Assembly (NCBI RefSeq): GCF_003581615.1
Contig: NZ_QXFH01000074.1
Coordinates: forward strand, 110,179-174,178
Direction of reading: 5' to 3'
DNA: 64,000 bases
From: Flagellimonas lutimaris
Lineage (GTDB): Bacteria > Bacteroidota > Bacteroidia > Flavobacteriales > Flavobacteriaceae
Shown here: one piece after another, positions 17,305 to 27,335 of the stretch
How the letters are laid out: each line of letters starts with the position of its first letter
Position numbering within the stretch: the first letter of the stretch is position 1
Made by a program: the position numbers and the translations under genes
Notes under the pieces: model-generated
The model's database searches: none
Seen by the model: the letters and a program-made list of their open reading frames with translations, nothing else
What the model was told of the DNA's origin: nothing

Positions 17305-19047
17305 TTAAGCTTTTTTCTTCTTTTTCTTGCGGAAGAAATCAAAAATGAACCATGCTGCCAAAAGAGCGATAAAATACCAAAAGTAAGATACAGGCTCTCC
17401 GCTACCCCCTACAGTGGTAAATACACGATCCCAACGAACTCTCCAATTGGCGATTCCTTGTCTAAAGTTGTCAAAACTCATCCAAAGGAAAACGGGTTTA
17501 CCAACAATATGGTCCGCTGGAACGTATCCCCAAGTCCTACTATCTTCAGAATGGTCACGGTTGTCACCCATCATCCAGTAGTAGTCTTGTTTAAAGGTGT
17601 AAGAGTCTGCTTCCTTACCATTGATGAGTACTTTATTCCCTGTTACCTTTACATCGTTGTATTCGTAATCACGAATTATTTTTTTGTAAAAAGGAATGGT
17701 CTTCGAGTTGATTTCTACTGTTGTACCGGCTTTTGGAATATAAATTGGACCAAAGTTATCGTTGTTCCAAGGGTACAGGTTGGGTTTTTGTGGGAATATG
17801 TTCCCACCGTACATGCCTTTGGGGTCAATGGTTTTTACAACGGAATCAATAGCAGGATTGTTCTTAAGCCCTGCAACCATTTCATCCGTTAAATTCGCCA
17901 TACGGGAACGTGGTTTTTCCTCTGTTAGGGAAAGCCTTAATTGACGAATAACATCGGTTGGAATGCCATTTTCCTGTGTGTAGAGCTCAATTTTGCCATC
18001 ATCTGTCGGTCTACCCCCAGAAATAAAAGGTGCCAAGGCGTTATACTGGGATTCGTTAATGTTGGTGGCAATATATTTTCGAACGTAGTCCGAAGCATCA
18101 ACATCTTCCAAATACTTACTGGAAACGCCATTTTGAGCATAAATATCATACACATACATGGGTTTTGCCCTATCCGATAGTTGGAGTTGTTCCCCGTTGA
18201 TATAAACAAATCCATCAATAACTGCAAGGGAATCCCCTGGTGTGCCAACACAGCGCTTAACGTAGTTGGATTTTTTATCAATTGGTTTTATCACTGCTTT
18301 CTGGGCCTTGAAGAATTGATACAAAGTATCTGAAGGCAAGCTAAACACAACAATGTCGTTTTTCTTTACTTTCTCAAACCCGGGCAAGCGCATATAAGGT
18401 AATTGCAGCTTGTTTATCCAAGACGTTTTGTGGGTCTCAGGGTTGACATCGGCCAAGTATGATCGTGTTTTCAGCATGGGAAGGGTATCATGGACCATAG
18501 GTGCGGCCAAAGTAGTCATAGGTACTCTTGCTCCATAATGAAACTTGCTTACAAACAAAAAGTCACCAACGCGTAAAGTACGTTCCAACGATCCAGTGGG
18601 AATCACGTAGGGTTGAATAAAATAAGTATGAACAAAAGTGGCAGCCACAATGGCGAATACAATGGAACTTACCCATTCGCCCAATCCAGTTTTTGGTTTT
18701 AGGCTGCGGTCTTCGATGTATTGAACGTCTTCAGCATAATTAATGTAATAAATGTAAAAACCAAGCGTAAGGATGACCAACCAAGTATCTACAAGTGAAT
18801 TTTTACCAAAACTTCGGATAGTTTCCACCCAAACTACAGGAAACATCAATAAATTGATGATGGGGATAAACAGTAGCAGCACCCACCACCATGGTCTATT
18901 GATAATTTTCATCAATACAATACCGTTGTAAACAGGTATGGCGGCTTCCCATGCTTTTCTGCCTGCCTTAACGTAAAGTTTCCATGTTCCCAAGAAATGG
19001 ATAACTTGGATAATCAGGATAAAAATAATCCATTGTATACCGTCCAT
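17305..19047 (-). CDS. lepB: Signal peptidase I, long Bacteroidota form
   Basis: 580 residues, far longer than the ~320 of E. coli LepB. Two or three N-terminal membrane segments (DUF5684-like, ~1-105) and another at ~125-150 precede the catalytic part. The nucleophile is Ser153 (VIPTGSLERTL) and the general-base Lys264 lies in YVKRCVGTPGD. A large insertion (~285-450) separates these from the final motif MMGDNRDHSEDSR, and the chain ends in an extra membrane helix plus a Lys tail. It removes signal peptides from Sec substrates. It sits between dapB (50-bp gap) and the WbqC gene. Confidence 0.95.
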   Translation of the reverse strand: MDGIQWIIFILIIQVIHFLGTWKLYVKAGRKAWEAAIPVYNGIVLMKIINRPWWWVLLLFIPIINLLMFPVVWVETIRSFGKNSLVDTWLVILTLGFYIYYINYAEDVQYIEDRSLKPKTGLGEWVSSIVFAIVAATFVHTYFIQPYVIPTGSLERTLRVGDFLFVSKFHYGARVPMTTLAAPMVHDTLPMLKTRSYLADVNPETHKTSWINKLQLPYMRLPGFEKVKKNDIVVFSLPSDTLYQFFKAQKAVIKPIDKKSNYVKRCVGTPGDSLAVIDGFVYINGEQLQLSDRAKPMYVYDIYAQNGVSSKYLEDVDASDYVRKYIATNINESQYNALAPFISGGRPTDDGKIELYTQENGIPTDVIRQLRLSLTEEKPRSRMANLTDEMVAGLKNNPAIDSVVKTIDPKGMYGGNIFPQKPNLYPWNNDNFGPIYIPKAGTTVEINSKTIPFYKKIIRDYEYNDVKVTGNKVLINGKEADSYTFKQDYYWMMGDNRDHSEDSRTWGYVPADHIVGKPVFLWMSFDNFRQGIANWRVRWDRVFTTVGGSGEPVSYFWYFIALLAAWFIFDFFRKKKKKKA

Positions 19048-19097
19048 ATAAAAAAGTTTCTTTGTTAGACTCTAGGTCTAAATTCTTGTTACGTTTT

Positions 19098-19799
19098 TTA
19101 GCTTAGGTTTAACACGTCCTTCATAGAAAAAATGCCAACTTTTTCTTGTATCCATTCCGATGCGATTACTGCTCCCAGAGCAAAACCTTCCCTATTATGT
19201 GCTTCGTGTTTTATCTCAATCCTGTCCACAGGACTGTCATATGCAATGCTGTGTGTCCCCGGTACCGTTCCTTCCCTAATGGATTTTATCGGTATTATTT
19301 TATCGCCGGATTTGTCCAACTCCCATTTTTTGTAAGGTGAATTCTCAATAATTCCTTCAGCAAGGGTTATGGCAGTTCCACTGGGTGCATCCAACTTTTG
19401 AGTATGATGGATTTCTTCCATCGAAACTTTGTATTGTTCCAATTCAGCCATCATTGTGGCAAGATGCTTATTGAGTTCAAAGAAAATATTGACTCCTAAA
19501 CTAAAATTGGAAGCGTAGATAAAAGCACTCTTGTTATCCTCACAAATTTTGATGGCTTCAGAATAGTTGTCCAACCAACCGGTGGTACCACTGATGACGG
19601 GTACCTTGTTTCTAAAACAGTTGGTAATGTTGTCAAAAGCGGCTTCTGGCGTACTAAAATCAATGGCAACATCCATTGAGGTGTAATCTGCCTCTTGCGA
19701 AGGATCATCTATCTTGGCTACAATGGTATGGCCTCTATCCTGAGCAATTTGCTCAATCATCTTTCCCATTTTGCCATATCCGAACAGACCAATCTTCAT
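19098..19799 (-). CDS. dapB: 4-hydroxy-tetrahydrodipicolinate reductase
   Basis: 233 residues. It catalyses the NAD(P)H step of the lysine/diaminopimelate pathway, so it supplies peptidoglycan precursors. The nucleotide fold IGLFGYGKMGKMIEQIA, the loop ISGTTGW, the substrate site EEIHHTQKLDAPSGTA and the closing HEAHNREGFALGA are all present. In the parAB-DUF5683-dapB-lepB run. Confidence 0.96.
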   Translation of the reverse strand: MKIGLFGYGKMGKMIEQIAQDRGHTIVAKIDDPSQEADYTSMDVAIDFSTPEAAFDNITNCFRNKVPVISGTTGWLDNYSEAIKICEDNKSAFIYASNFSLGVNIFFELNKHLATMMAELEQYKVSMEEIHHTQKLDAPSGTAITLAEGIIENSPYKKWELDKSGDKIIPIKSIREGTVPGTHSIAYDSPVDRIEIKHEAHNREGFALGAVIASEWIQEKVGIFSMKDVLNLS

Positions 19800-19802
19800 A
19801 CA

Positions 19803-20459
19803 TTAAAATTTTATTACCATGGCCATTCCATAGTTTGGTTGGTTGGTAAATGGGTTTATATCCAAATATGGATTAAAGTCAATGGCCAGATCGTCATCAA
19901 CATTATATTGTTTTAAATGTGAATCTACATTGGCATCAATGATGTTCAAAGCATAAAGTGCTATTGAGATGACCAAGGCCAAATCCCTATCTCGCTGTGT
20001 GTTTTCCTGAGCTTCTTGTAGTGCATCGGAGGAAACATCAGGACCATTCCCATCACCATTTAGATCATAAAACTCGTCATCCGTAAAACCAGCTAGTCTC
20101 CGCTTGAATGCGTTTCTAGCCCTACGATATTCTGTGTTGTTATAGGAATATACATAAATGCCAGTTCCTAGGGCTCCCCAAACAATGGGCGCTTTCCAAT
20201 AACGTTTATTGTATATCTGCCCCAGTCCGGGAAGTATGGCGGAATAAAAGGCAGCTTTACTAGGTGCCAGGGGATTAATGTTTTCCTTTTTTGTGACTTC
20301 CTCAAAGGTTACACCTTCCCCCTCCATATTTTGCGCAATGGAATCTACTTCTTTGGTTTGCTGGCGCTGTTCTTTGTTTTTATTTTCCTCTTCTTCCTGA
20401 GAAAATCCAGCGTGAAAAAATAAAAAGGCAAAGAACAATAAAAGAAGGTTTTTATTCAC
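19803..20459 (-). CDS. DUF5683 domain-containing protein, exported
   Basis: 218 residues with a signal peptide (MNKNLLLLFFAFLFFHAGFS) and a charged linker. The DUF5683 domain starts at PSKAAFYSAILPGLGQIYNKRYWKAPI and includes two hydrophobic segments, one around ALGTGIYVYSYN and one around ALVISIALYALNIIDA, so it probably sits in a membrane. Function unknown. It is conserved between parB (8-bp overlap) and dapB (3-bp gap) in this bacterial group. Confidence 0.82.
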   Translation of the reverse strand: MNKNLLLLFFAFLFFHAGFSQEEEENKNKEQRQQTKEVDSIAQNMEGEGVTFEEVTKKENINPLAPSKAAFYSAILPGLGQIYNKRYWKAPIVWGALGTGIYVYSYNNTEYRRARNAFKRRLAGFTDDEFYDLNGDGNGPDVSSDALQEAQENTQRDRDLALVISIALYALNIIDANVDSHLKQYNVDDDLAIDFNPYLDINPFTNQPNYGMAMVIKF

Positions 20460-21357
20460 CTGTCAATAATTTTTTGATACGTTTAAAATCTTCCTCAGAA
20501 TGGAAGGGTATCACAATTTTTCCTTTTCCGTTTTTTGATGTGGTAATATCCACCTTAGTCGCCAATCGCTCCTTGATGGAATCCAAACTGTTGGAAACAA
20601 ACTCGGGAACACCCGAAGTGCTTTTTCTCTGGTCTGAACCAGAAGTTTGTGGTTCTTTCAGAGCTTTTACCAATTGCTCTGTAGCTCTAACGGATAATCC
20701 TTCGGATACCACTTTTTCGTAAATGGAAATCTGTTCTTTTTTCTTATCGATGTTGATAAGTGCCCTACCGTGTCCCATACTAATAAAGCCGTCCCGCATT
20801 CCCGTTTGGATAATGGGGTCCAGTTTCAACAAGCGTAAATAATTGGTGATAGTGGAGCGTTTTTTACCAACACGGTCACTCAATTTTTCTTGAGTAATTT
20901 CAATTTCGTCAATAAGTCGTTGATAGGAAAGTGCTATTTCGATGGGATCAAGATCTTGCCTTTGAATGTTTTCCACCAAAGCCATTTCCAAAGACTCCTG
21001 ATCATTGGCAATACGGATATAGGCTGGAATAGTCTCCAATCCTACCAGTTTGGAGGCACGGAATCTACGTTCACCAGAAACCAATTGGAATTTATTGAAA
21101 TCCAGCTTCCTGACCGTTATCGGCTGTATGATGCCCAATTCTCGAATGGAACTGGCCAATTCCTCAAGGGTCTCATCATTGAAATTGGAACGTGGCTGAA
21201 AAGGGTTGACCTCAATGGAATTGATATCCAATTCCACCACATTACCTATTACCTTGTCCGCATTTTTATCAGAAACTGACTTAATGTCGTTTTCTGGATC
21301 ATTTAAAAGAGCGGACAGGCCTCTTCCCAACGCCTGTTTTTTTGTTGCTTTCGCCAT
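20452..21357 (-). CDS. parB: Chromosome-partitioning protein ParB
   Basis: 301 residues. Begins with a basic KKQALGRGLSALL run that in Spo0J/ParB proteins stimulates ParA ATPase. The ParB CTPase domain has NPFQPR, VSGERRFRASKLVG and ENIQRQDLDPIE, then an HTH (ITQEKLSDRVGKKRSTITNY). It binds parS sites and spreads as a CTP clamp. Directly downstream of parA with no gap. No parS-like palindrome was recognised in the window. Confidence 0.95.
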   Translation of the reverse strand: MAKATKKQALGRGLSALLNDPENDIKSVSDKNADKVIGNVVELDINSIEVNPFQPRSNFNDETLEELASSIRELGIIQPITVRKLDFNKFQLVSGERRFRASKLVGLETIPAYIRIANDQESLEMALVENIQRQDLDPIEIALSYQRLIDEIEITQEKLSDRVGKKRSTITNYLRLLKLDPIIQTGMRDGFISMGHGRALINIDKKKEQISIYEKVVSEGLSVRATEQLVKALKEPQTSGSDQRKSTSGVPEFVSNSLDSIKERLATKVDITTSKNGKGKIVIPFHSEEDFKRIKKLLTGE

Positions 21358-22131
21358 CTAAACTTTCTCCTTGTTTTTCTTCAAAATTTCGTTGGCTAAG
21401 TTAAGATAATTGGAGGCTCCTTTGCTGCTTGCATCATATTTTATGATGCTTTCGCCATAACTTGGGGCTTCACTTAGCCTAACGTTTCTCTGGATTATGG
21501 TGTCAAAAACCATATCAGCGAAGTGTTTCTTCACTTCTTCAACAACTTGGTTGGAAAGACGTAACCTGGAATCGTACATGGTCAACAACATTCCCTCGAT
21601 GTCCAAATCGTTATTATGTATTTTTTGTACGCTTTTTACAGTGTTTAATAGTTTGCCAAGACCTTCCAAGGCAAAATACTCGCATTGGATGGGTATCATC
21701 ACGGAATCCGCGGCTGTAAGTGCATTCAATGTCAATAACCCCAAAGATGGGGCACAATCTATCAAAACAAAATCATACTTTTCACCCAAATTTTTAAGGG
21801 CTTCTTTCATCATGTACTCCCTATTGTCCTTGTCCACCAATTCAATCTCGATGGCAACGAGGTCAATGTGTGCGGGTACCAAATCCACATTTGGAGAATC
21901 TGTGGGAATGGTGACTTCTTCCACACTCATCGTGTGTTCCAGAAGTTGATATGTACCTTTTTCAATAGAGTCAACATCAACACCCAAACCTGATGTTGCA
22001 TTGGCTTGGGGGTCGGCATCAATCAATAACACCTTTTTTTCCAATACACCTAGGGAGGCCGCAAGGTTAACCGTAGTAGTAGTTTTACCTACACCGCCCT
22101 TTTGGTTTGCAATTGCAATAATCTTGCCCAT
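21358..22131 (-). CDS. parA: ParA-family chromosome-partitioning ATPase
   Basis: 257 residues, Soj/ParA type without an N-terminal HTH. Deviant Walker A KGGVGKTTTTVNLAASLG, Walker A' LLIDADPQANATSGLG and LIDCAPSLGLLTLNAL are present. It forms a DNA-dependent ATPase partner of ParB. It heads the seven-gene minus-strand run. Upstream, a TATTTTTA close to the -7 consensus lies about 20 nt before the ATG. Confidence 0.95.
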   Translation of the reverse strand: MGKIIAIANQKGGVGKTTTTVNLAASLGVLEKKVLLIDADPQANATSGLGVDVDSIEKGTYQLLEHTMSVEEVTIPTDSPNVDLVPAHIDLVAIEIELVDKDNREYMMKEALKNLGEKYDFVLIDCAPSLGLLTLNALTAADSVMIPIQCEYFALEGLGKLLNTVKSVQKIHNNDLDIEGMLLTMYDSRLRLSNQVVEEVKKHFADMVFDTIIQRNVRLSEAPSYGESIIKYDASSKGASNYLNLANEILKKNKEKV

Positions 22132-22265
22132 TTCATAGTAAGTTAGGTGCTAAAAATACGATTATTTAGGATGCGATAAAATGTAATTTGTTAACAGGGA
22201 GTGAATAACCCCTGCATTCTTCGTTAAAGAAAGTTAAAGTTTTATTTATGAGATTGTTATGGAGG

Positions 22266-24338
22266 TCAGTCCAATAGGATATTCAGTATTTCCATGGCAG
22301 CATCTGCAATTTTGGTACCTGGACCAAAAACCGCAACGGCTCCGTTGTCCAATAAATGCTTATAATCTTGCTTTGGAATTACGCCTCCAACGATGACCAT
22401 TATGTCTTCCCGACCGTAATTTTTCAATTCTTGAACCACTTCTGGAACCAAGGTTTTATGTCCGCCAGCAAGTGAAGAAACCCCCAAAATATGTACATCG
22501 TTTTCCACAGCTTGTTTGGCTACCTCGGCAGGTGTTTGGAACAAGGGGCCAATATCCACATCAAAACCTAGGTCGGCATATCCGGTGGCAACCACTTTGG
22601 CACCTCGGTCGTGACCATCTTGGCCCATTTTAGCGACCATGATACGAGGCCTACGCCCTTCTTGTTCTGCAAACTTGTCCGCTAATTTGCGGGCATTTTC
22701 AAAGCTTTTATCGTTTTTGATTTCTTTGGAATACACTCCGGTAAAGGATTGAATTTTTGCTCTATATCGTCCAAAGGCACTTTCCATGGCGTCACTAATT
22801 TCACCAAGGGTAGCACGCTGTTTGGCCGCTTCTACCGCTAAAGCTAACAAATTTCCACGGTCGGAGTTATTTTCCATGGCCTTTTTAGATGCAACACGGA
22901 TGTCCTCAAGGGCTTTTTCCACAGCTTTGGAATCCCTAGTGCTTCGGATTTCGTCAAGGCGAGCCATTTGCTGCTTTCGGACCTTGGCATTATCCACTTC
23001 CAAAATCTGAAGGTCGTCCTCATTCTCCAGTCTATATTTGTTTACCCCAACGATAATATCCTGGCCACTATCTATGCGAGCTTGCTTCTTGGCAGCCGCT
23101 TCTTCAATGCGCATTTTTGGTATGCCTTTTTCAATGGCCTTGGTCATTCCGCCCAATTTTTCTACCTCTTGAATCAATTCCCAAGCATTTTCAGCAATTT
23201 CATGGGTCAATTGTTCCACCTTATGGCTTCCAGCCCAAGGATCTACTGTTTTGGTGATATGTGTTTCCTGTTGCAGATAGATTTGCGTGTTTCGTGCTAT
23301 TCTAGCGGAAAAATCGGTAGGCAAGGCAATGGCTTCGTCCAAAGCATTGGTATGAAGACTTTGCGTGCCTCCAAATGCCGCAGCCATAGCCTCTATGGTA
23401 GTTCTGGCAACATTGTTGAAAGGGTCTTGTTCTGTTAAGCTCCATCCACTGGTTTGACTATGGGTTCGGAGCATTAATGATTTTTGATTTTCTGGATTGA
23501 ATTCTTGTACCAACTTAGCCCAAAGCATACGTCCAGCACGCATTTTGGCAATCTCCGCAAAATGATTCATTCCAATGCCCCAGAAAAATGAAAGTCTTGG
23601 GGCAAATTCATCAATTTTTAGACCTGCTTTTATTCCAGTTCGAATATACTCAATACCATCGGCCAAAGTATAGGCCAATTCCATGGATGCAGGGGCTCCT
23701 GCTTCATGCATATGGTATCCCGAGATACTGATGCTGTTGAACCGAGGCATATTTTTACTGGTGAACTCAAAAATATCCGCCACAATTTGCATGGAAGGAG
23801 TAGGAGGATAGATATAAGTATTCCGCACCATAAATTCCTTCAAAATATCGTTTTGGATGGTTCCTGAAAGTTGTTCCATGGAAACACCCTGCTCTAAACC
23901 AGCAACAATATAAAAGGCCATAATTGGGATTACAGCCCCGTTCATGGTCATGGAAACGGACATTTTGTCCAAAGGAATGCCGTTGAACAAGATTTTCATG
24001 TCTTCAATGGAATCTATAGCAACTCCAGCTTTGCCCACATCACCGACCACACGGTCATTGTCCGAGTCGTAGCCACGGTGGGTGGGAAGGTCAAAAGCAA
24101 CGGAAAGTCCTTTTTGTCCCGCTTCCAAGTTTCTTCGGTAAAAGGCGTTACTTTCCTCGGCAGTTGAAAATCCCGCATATTGGCGGATGGTCCAAGGTCT
24201 GCGAACGTACATAGTGGAGTAGGGGCCACGTAAAAATGGAGAAATACCTGCGGCAAAATTTTCGTGTCCGTGGTTTTGGGTCTCGACTGCACTCGAACTT
24301 GCTGCCAATTCCATATGTTGAAGGTCTTTTCTACTCAT
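22266..24338 (-). CDS. scpA: Methylmalonyl-CoA mutase, large (catalytic) subunit
   Basis: 690 residues: an N-terminal TIM-barrel with the acyl-CoA channel ([21 protein letters not shown]) and a C-terminal cobalamin domain from ~565, with DGHDRG (lower-ligand His576), GVSSLAGGH and FGPGTKI. It interconverts (R)-methylmalonyl-CoA and succinyl-CoA with adenosylcobalamin. Its ATG overlaps the end of the small-subunit gene by 8 bp. With the divergent carboxylase genes it forms the propionyl-CoA route to succinyl-CoA; no epimerase or MeaB chaperone gene is in the window. Confidence 0.96.
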   Translation of the reverse strand: MSRKDLQHMELAASSSAVETQNHGHENFAAGISPFLRGPYSTMYVRRPWTIRQYAGFSTAEESNAFYRRNLEAGQKGLSVAFDLPTHRGYDSDNDRVVGDVGKAGVAIDSIEDMKILFNGIPLDKMSVSMTMNGAVIPIMAFYIVAGLEQGVSMEQLSGTIQNDILKEFMVRNTYIYPPTPSMQIVADIFEFTSKNMPRFNSISISGYHMHEAGAPASMELAYTLADGIEYIRTGIKAGLKIDEFAPRLSFFWGIGMNHFAEIAKMRAGRMLWAKLVQEFNPENQKSLMLRTHSQTSGWSLTEQDPFNNVARTTIEAMAAAFGGTQSLHTNALDEAIALPTDFSARIARNTQIYLQQETHITKTVDPWAGSHKVEQLTHEIAENAWELIQEVEKLGGMTKAIEKGIPKMRIEEAAAKKQARIDSGQDIIVGVNKYRLENEDDLQILEVDNAKVRKQQMARLDEIRSTRDSKAVEKALEDIRVASKKAMENNSDRGNLLALAVEAAKQRATLGEISDAMESAFGRYRAKIQSFTGVYSKEIKNDKSFENARKLADKFAEQEGRRPRIMVAKMGQDGHDRGAKVVATGYADLGFDVDIGPLFQTPAEVAKQAVENDVHILGVSSLAGGHKTLVPEVVQELKNYGREDIMVIVGGVIPKQDYKHLLDNGAVAVFGPGTKIADAAMEILNILLD

Positions 24339-25713
24339 CGTTCAATCTTTTTTGTTCAGAAGCTTCGGCCAATCTTTTTTCGATAATGGGCTCAATAATG
24401 GTTTTCCGCGCTTTGGTCTTTACAAAGGGGTAAAGTTCCAAATCGTCCTTCATGCGGTCTTGCGGATTTTGGTATTTGTTGGTGCCAAGTGAAACTATCT
24501 TTCCTTCATCAAAAAGTTGTTGTTCCTTTTCTGCACTTTCTTTTATCTTTCGTTGAACCATCCCTTTTTTCAAACTGTCCAAAAAACCACCGGCTTTTTC
24601 AATCTGCTTAAAAAGTACCAAGGCTTTTTCTGCAAGTTGATTGGTAAGCGATTCAATATAATAAGCACCTTCCGAAATTTGTGATGCTTCGTAAAAGTAG
24701 CCCTCTTCTTTCAGTAATAATAATTGGTTACGGGCTATGCGATTCCCAAACTCGTTGTCTTTATGGTAGATGGCATCGTAAGCCAAATTGCAAACGGTGT
24801 CTGCTCCACCCAAAACTGCCGACATGCTTTCCGATGTGGTACGCAACATGTTCACATTGTAATCATATAGCGTTTTGTTGCGTTTGGATGGAATTGCTAG
24901 GATATTGCACTCGCTTTTGATTCCGTATTCGGCCGCCAAACTTTTCCAAAGCCATCGTAGGGCTTTAATTTTAGCTATTTCAAAGAAATAGTTGCTGCCC
25001 ACGGCCACTTTAAAGGTGATTGGGAGTGATTTTTCGCCACCTTTTGAAGTTATATGATTTAGATATTCATTGGCATGTGACAAACCATAGGCCAATTGTT
25101 GCACCATATTAGCTCCTGAATTTTGATAAAGGGACAGGTCAACTCCAATAATTGATATGTCCGAAGTGCCCAATGAAACCAATTCGGTTAATATCTCGTG
25201 GTCCTTTTCCAAATTATGGTACCAGTTGCCATCTTTGGCCAAATGTCCGATGATGTCAATATTCAAAAGGGCTCTTGCCTTTTTATCCTTGAGAAGGGAT
25301 ACCAATTTTTTGATAGGTTCCAAGGCCAAAAAATCAAAATTAAAGTAAAGTTCGATTTCTTCCAGATTTATACCTGAGAACAAAGCCTCAAAATCAATTT
25401 CTTCAGTAGGAACCGTGAAAATCAAACTTTCCGCACCTTTGCTCAGTGCTTCTTTTGCGTTGGTATTTGCTTTTGCTGCATCTCCCGCATAAATGGATTG
25501 CCCTACAGACCACTCGTGGTCTTTGGATAAAGAAAAAGAAGGAATGTTCGCGATGTCTTCTTTATGGTAAAAGGGTTTAACACTGATACCTTCCAATGAT
25601 TCCCAAACCAAGGTTTCATTGTAATCGGCACCTTTGAGGTCCATCTGAATTTTTTGTTTCCATTGTTTGGCGGAAACTTCAGGAAACTCTTGAAATAGGT
25701 TGGTGTTATTCAT
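24331..25713 (-). CDS. mutA: Methylmalonyl-CoA mutase, small (non-catalytic) subunit
   Basis: 460 residues. Same barrel fold as the large subunit ([20 protein letters not shown] near the start; [21 protein letters not shown] matches the large-subunit core), but it ends before any cobalamin-binding domain, shorter than the ~620-residue small subunits of actinobacteria. It forms the heterodimer with the catalytic subunit. Overlaps the DivIC-like gene upstream by 8 bp and scpA downstream by 8 bp. Confidence 0.93.
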   Translation of the reverse strand: MNNTNLFQEFPEVSAKQWKQKIQMDLKGADYNETLVWESLEGISVKPFYHKEDIANIPSFSLSKDHEWSVGQSIYAGDAAKANTNAKEALSKGAESLIFTVPTEEIDFEALFSGINLEEIELYFNFDFLALEPIKKLVSLLKDKKARALLNIDIIGHLAKDGNWYHNLEKDHEILTELVSLGTSDISIIGVDLSLYQNSGANMVQQLAYGLSHANEYLNHITSKGGEKSLPITFKVAVGSNYFFEIAKIKALRWLWKSLAAEYGIKSECNILAIPSKRNKTLYDYNVNMLRTTSESMSAVLGGADTVCNLAYDAIYHKDNEFGNRIARNQLLLLKEEGYFYEASQISEGAYYIESLTNQLAEKALVLFKQIEKAGGFLDSLKKGMVQRKIKESAEKEQQLFDEGKIVSLGTNKYQNPQDRMKDDLELYPFVKTKARKTIIEPIIEKRLAEASEQKRLNDE

Positions 25714-26038
25714 CTTGTTTGTTCTTTAGACTATCTTCATATTCAATAAGGAATATTTCTTCATTGTCCTTTTTCATGTAATATTTTTCGCGGGCAAGCT
25801 TTTCCAGTTCTTTTTCATCGGACATCTTTTCCAATATTTCCTTGTCCTTGGCGATTTCATTTTTCAGAAAATCTTTTTCCTTTTCCAACTTATCGATTTC
25901 GTTCTCCAGTTCCAAATGGATCATTAAGGAGTTCGTGTCAAAAAACGCCATCCAAATCACAAAAATGGTCAGTACCAGTATATATGTATTGGTCATGATT
26001 TTGAACCATTTCTTTTTTCTCAACTCCTTTAGGCCCAT
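25706..26038 (-). CDS. FtsB/DivIC-type septum formation initiator
   Basis: The start used is the ATG at 26038 (MGLKELRKKKWF), giving 110 residues; an upstream ATG at 26143 lies inside udk and is rejected. One membrane segment (TYILVLTIFVIWMAFF, ~16-31) is followed by a coiled coil (LENEIDKLEKEKDFLKNEIA) and the family's LEKLAREKYYMKKDNEEIF tail. It is a divisome component that bridges FtsL/FtsQ-type partners. It is squeezed between udk (1-bp gap) and the mutase small subunit (8-bp overlap). Confidence 0.88.
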   Translation of the reverse strand: MGLKELRKKKWFKIMTNTYILVLTIFVIWMAFFDTNSLMIHLELENEIDKLEKEKDFLKNEIAKDKEILEKMSDEKELEKLAREKYYMKKDNEEIFLIEYEDSLKNKQDE

Positions 26039-26039
26039 G

Positions 26040-26648
26040 TTACGAAAGTTTATTGTTGATAATGGTTCTAACAACATCCACTGCAACCGTGTTATAACGA
26101 TTGTTCGGTATAATGATGTCCGCAAACTCCTTCGAGGGTTCAATAAATTGAAGGTGCATTGGTTTTACTGCGGTTTGGTACCTCGTGAGTACTTTATTTA
26201 AATCATGTCCGCGTTCCTGCGTGTCTCGTTGTAACCTTCTGATCAATCGCTCGTCCGAATCAGCATGCACAAATATTTTTATGTCGAACATATCCCTCAA
26301 TTTGGGATTGCTCAACACCAAGATGCCTTCCACGATCATTACTTTTCGGGGCATTGTGGAAACAGTTTCCTTCATTCGTGTTTCTTCCACAAACGAATAA
26401 ATGGGGGTTTCCACGGTCTTTCCTTCCCTCAGCTGATCAATATGCTCGATCAATAAATCAAAATCTATCGAGTTGGGATGATCAAAATTAATTTTTGCCC
26501 TTTCCTCCCTACTCATGTGGGAAAGGTCATTATAGTAGGAATCTTGAGATATTACACCTACTTCATCCGTGGGTAATTGCTCCACAATCTGGTTTACTAC
26601 CGTTGTTTTTCCGCACCCTGTGCCTCCAGCAATCCCTAAGATCAGCAT
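26040..26648 (-). CDS. udk: Uridine kinase
   Basis: 202 residues. P-loop GIAGGTGCGKTTVVNQIV, then ISQDSYYNDLSHM, the substrate loop NFDHPNSIDFDLL and the lid region RRLQRDTQERGHDL. It phosphorylates uridine and cytidine in pyrimidine salvage. First gene of the minus-strand udk-divIC-mutA-scpA run. A TATTTTTG -7-type box (minus strand) lies 17 nt before its ATG in the divergent gap. Confidence 0.95.
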   Translation of the reverse strand: MLILGIAGGTGCGKTTVVNQIVEQLPTDEVGVISQDSYYNDLSHMSREERAKINFDHPNSIDFDLLIEHIDQLREGKTVETPIYSFVEETRMKETVSTMPRKVMIVEGILVLSNPKLRDMFDIKIFVHADSDERLIRRLQRDTQERGHDLNKVLTRYQTAVKPMHLQFIEPSKEFADIIIPNNRYNTVAVDVVRTIINNKLS

Positions 26649-26828
26649 AGTTCAAATTTTGACATCAAAAATAAGCAAATGATTATATCTCCTGCCTATC
26701 TTGGATACAACATAATTAATGATTGCAAATAAAGAAATTAATGATCATTGTCATAATTATTCCTGCTCATTAGGTATAGCTTTGTATGGTTTTTAATGCA
26801 TTAACCTTTATATTTATCAAGCTAACCA

Positions 26829-27329
26829 ATGGAAACTTCTTTTATGGATAATTCTTATTCTGTCAAGGTAGGGGATGACTTTGACTTTAAACTTTCCAAG
26901 GACACTATTTCTTCGTTGGATTTAATAAAGACTGGTGATGGAACCTTTCATTTGTTGAAGGACGGAAAATCATACCATGTAAAAATTTTGGATTCCGATT
27001 TTAATAAAGGAATCTACACAATCAGTATTGATGGTAGTGAACACCAGGCCTCCATCCAAACTCCCTTGGACGAACTGATTGAGAAAATGGGCTTCGCCAC
27101 CAATGGCAATAAAAATATAGATTCTATTGCTGCACCTATGCCAGGTTTGATTTTGGATATTTTGGTGGAAGAAGGCCAAGAAGTTAATGAGGAAGACCAA
27201 TTAGTTATTCTGGAAGCCATGAAAATGGAGAACATTATTACTTCCCCAAGAAACGGTGTGATCAAAAAAATAGGTGTATCCAAAGGTGATGCCGTTGACA
27301 AGAAACAATTGTTGATTGAATTTCAGTAA
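26829..27329 (+). CDS. Biotin carboxyl carrier protein of an acyl-CoA carboxylase
   Basis: 166 residues. The C-terminal ~75 residues form a biotinyl domain with EAMKMEN (biotin on Lys132) and the flanking AAPMPGLILDILV; the N-terminal part is a strand-rich region that probably docks to the other subunits. Together with the next two genes (6-bp and 5-bp gaps) it makes a three-subunit propionyl-CoA (or mixed acetyl/propionyl-CoA) carboxylase. The divergent mutase genes favour propionyl-CoA. Confidence 0.92.
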   Translation: METSFMDNSYSVKVGDDFDFKLSKDTISSLDLIKTGDGTFHLLKDGKSYHVKILDSDFNKGIYTISIDGSEHQASIQTPLDELIEKMGFATNGNKNIDSIAAPMPGLILDILVEEGQEVNEEDQLVILEAMKMENIITSPRNGVIKKIGVSKGDAVDKKQLLIEFQ

Positions 27330-27335
27330 AACATC

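Noticed and set aside
20452..22131. parS site near parAB
   Set aside because: No palindrome close to the bacterial parS consensus was seen in or near the genes.
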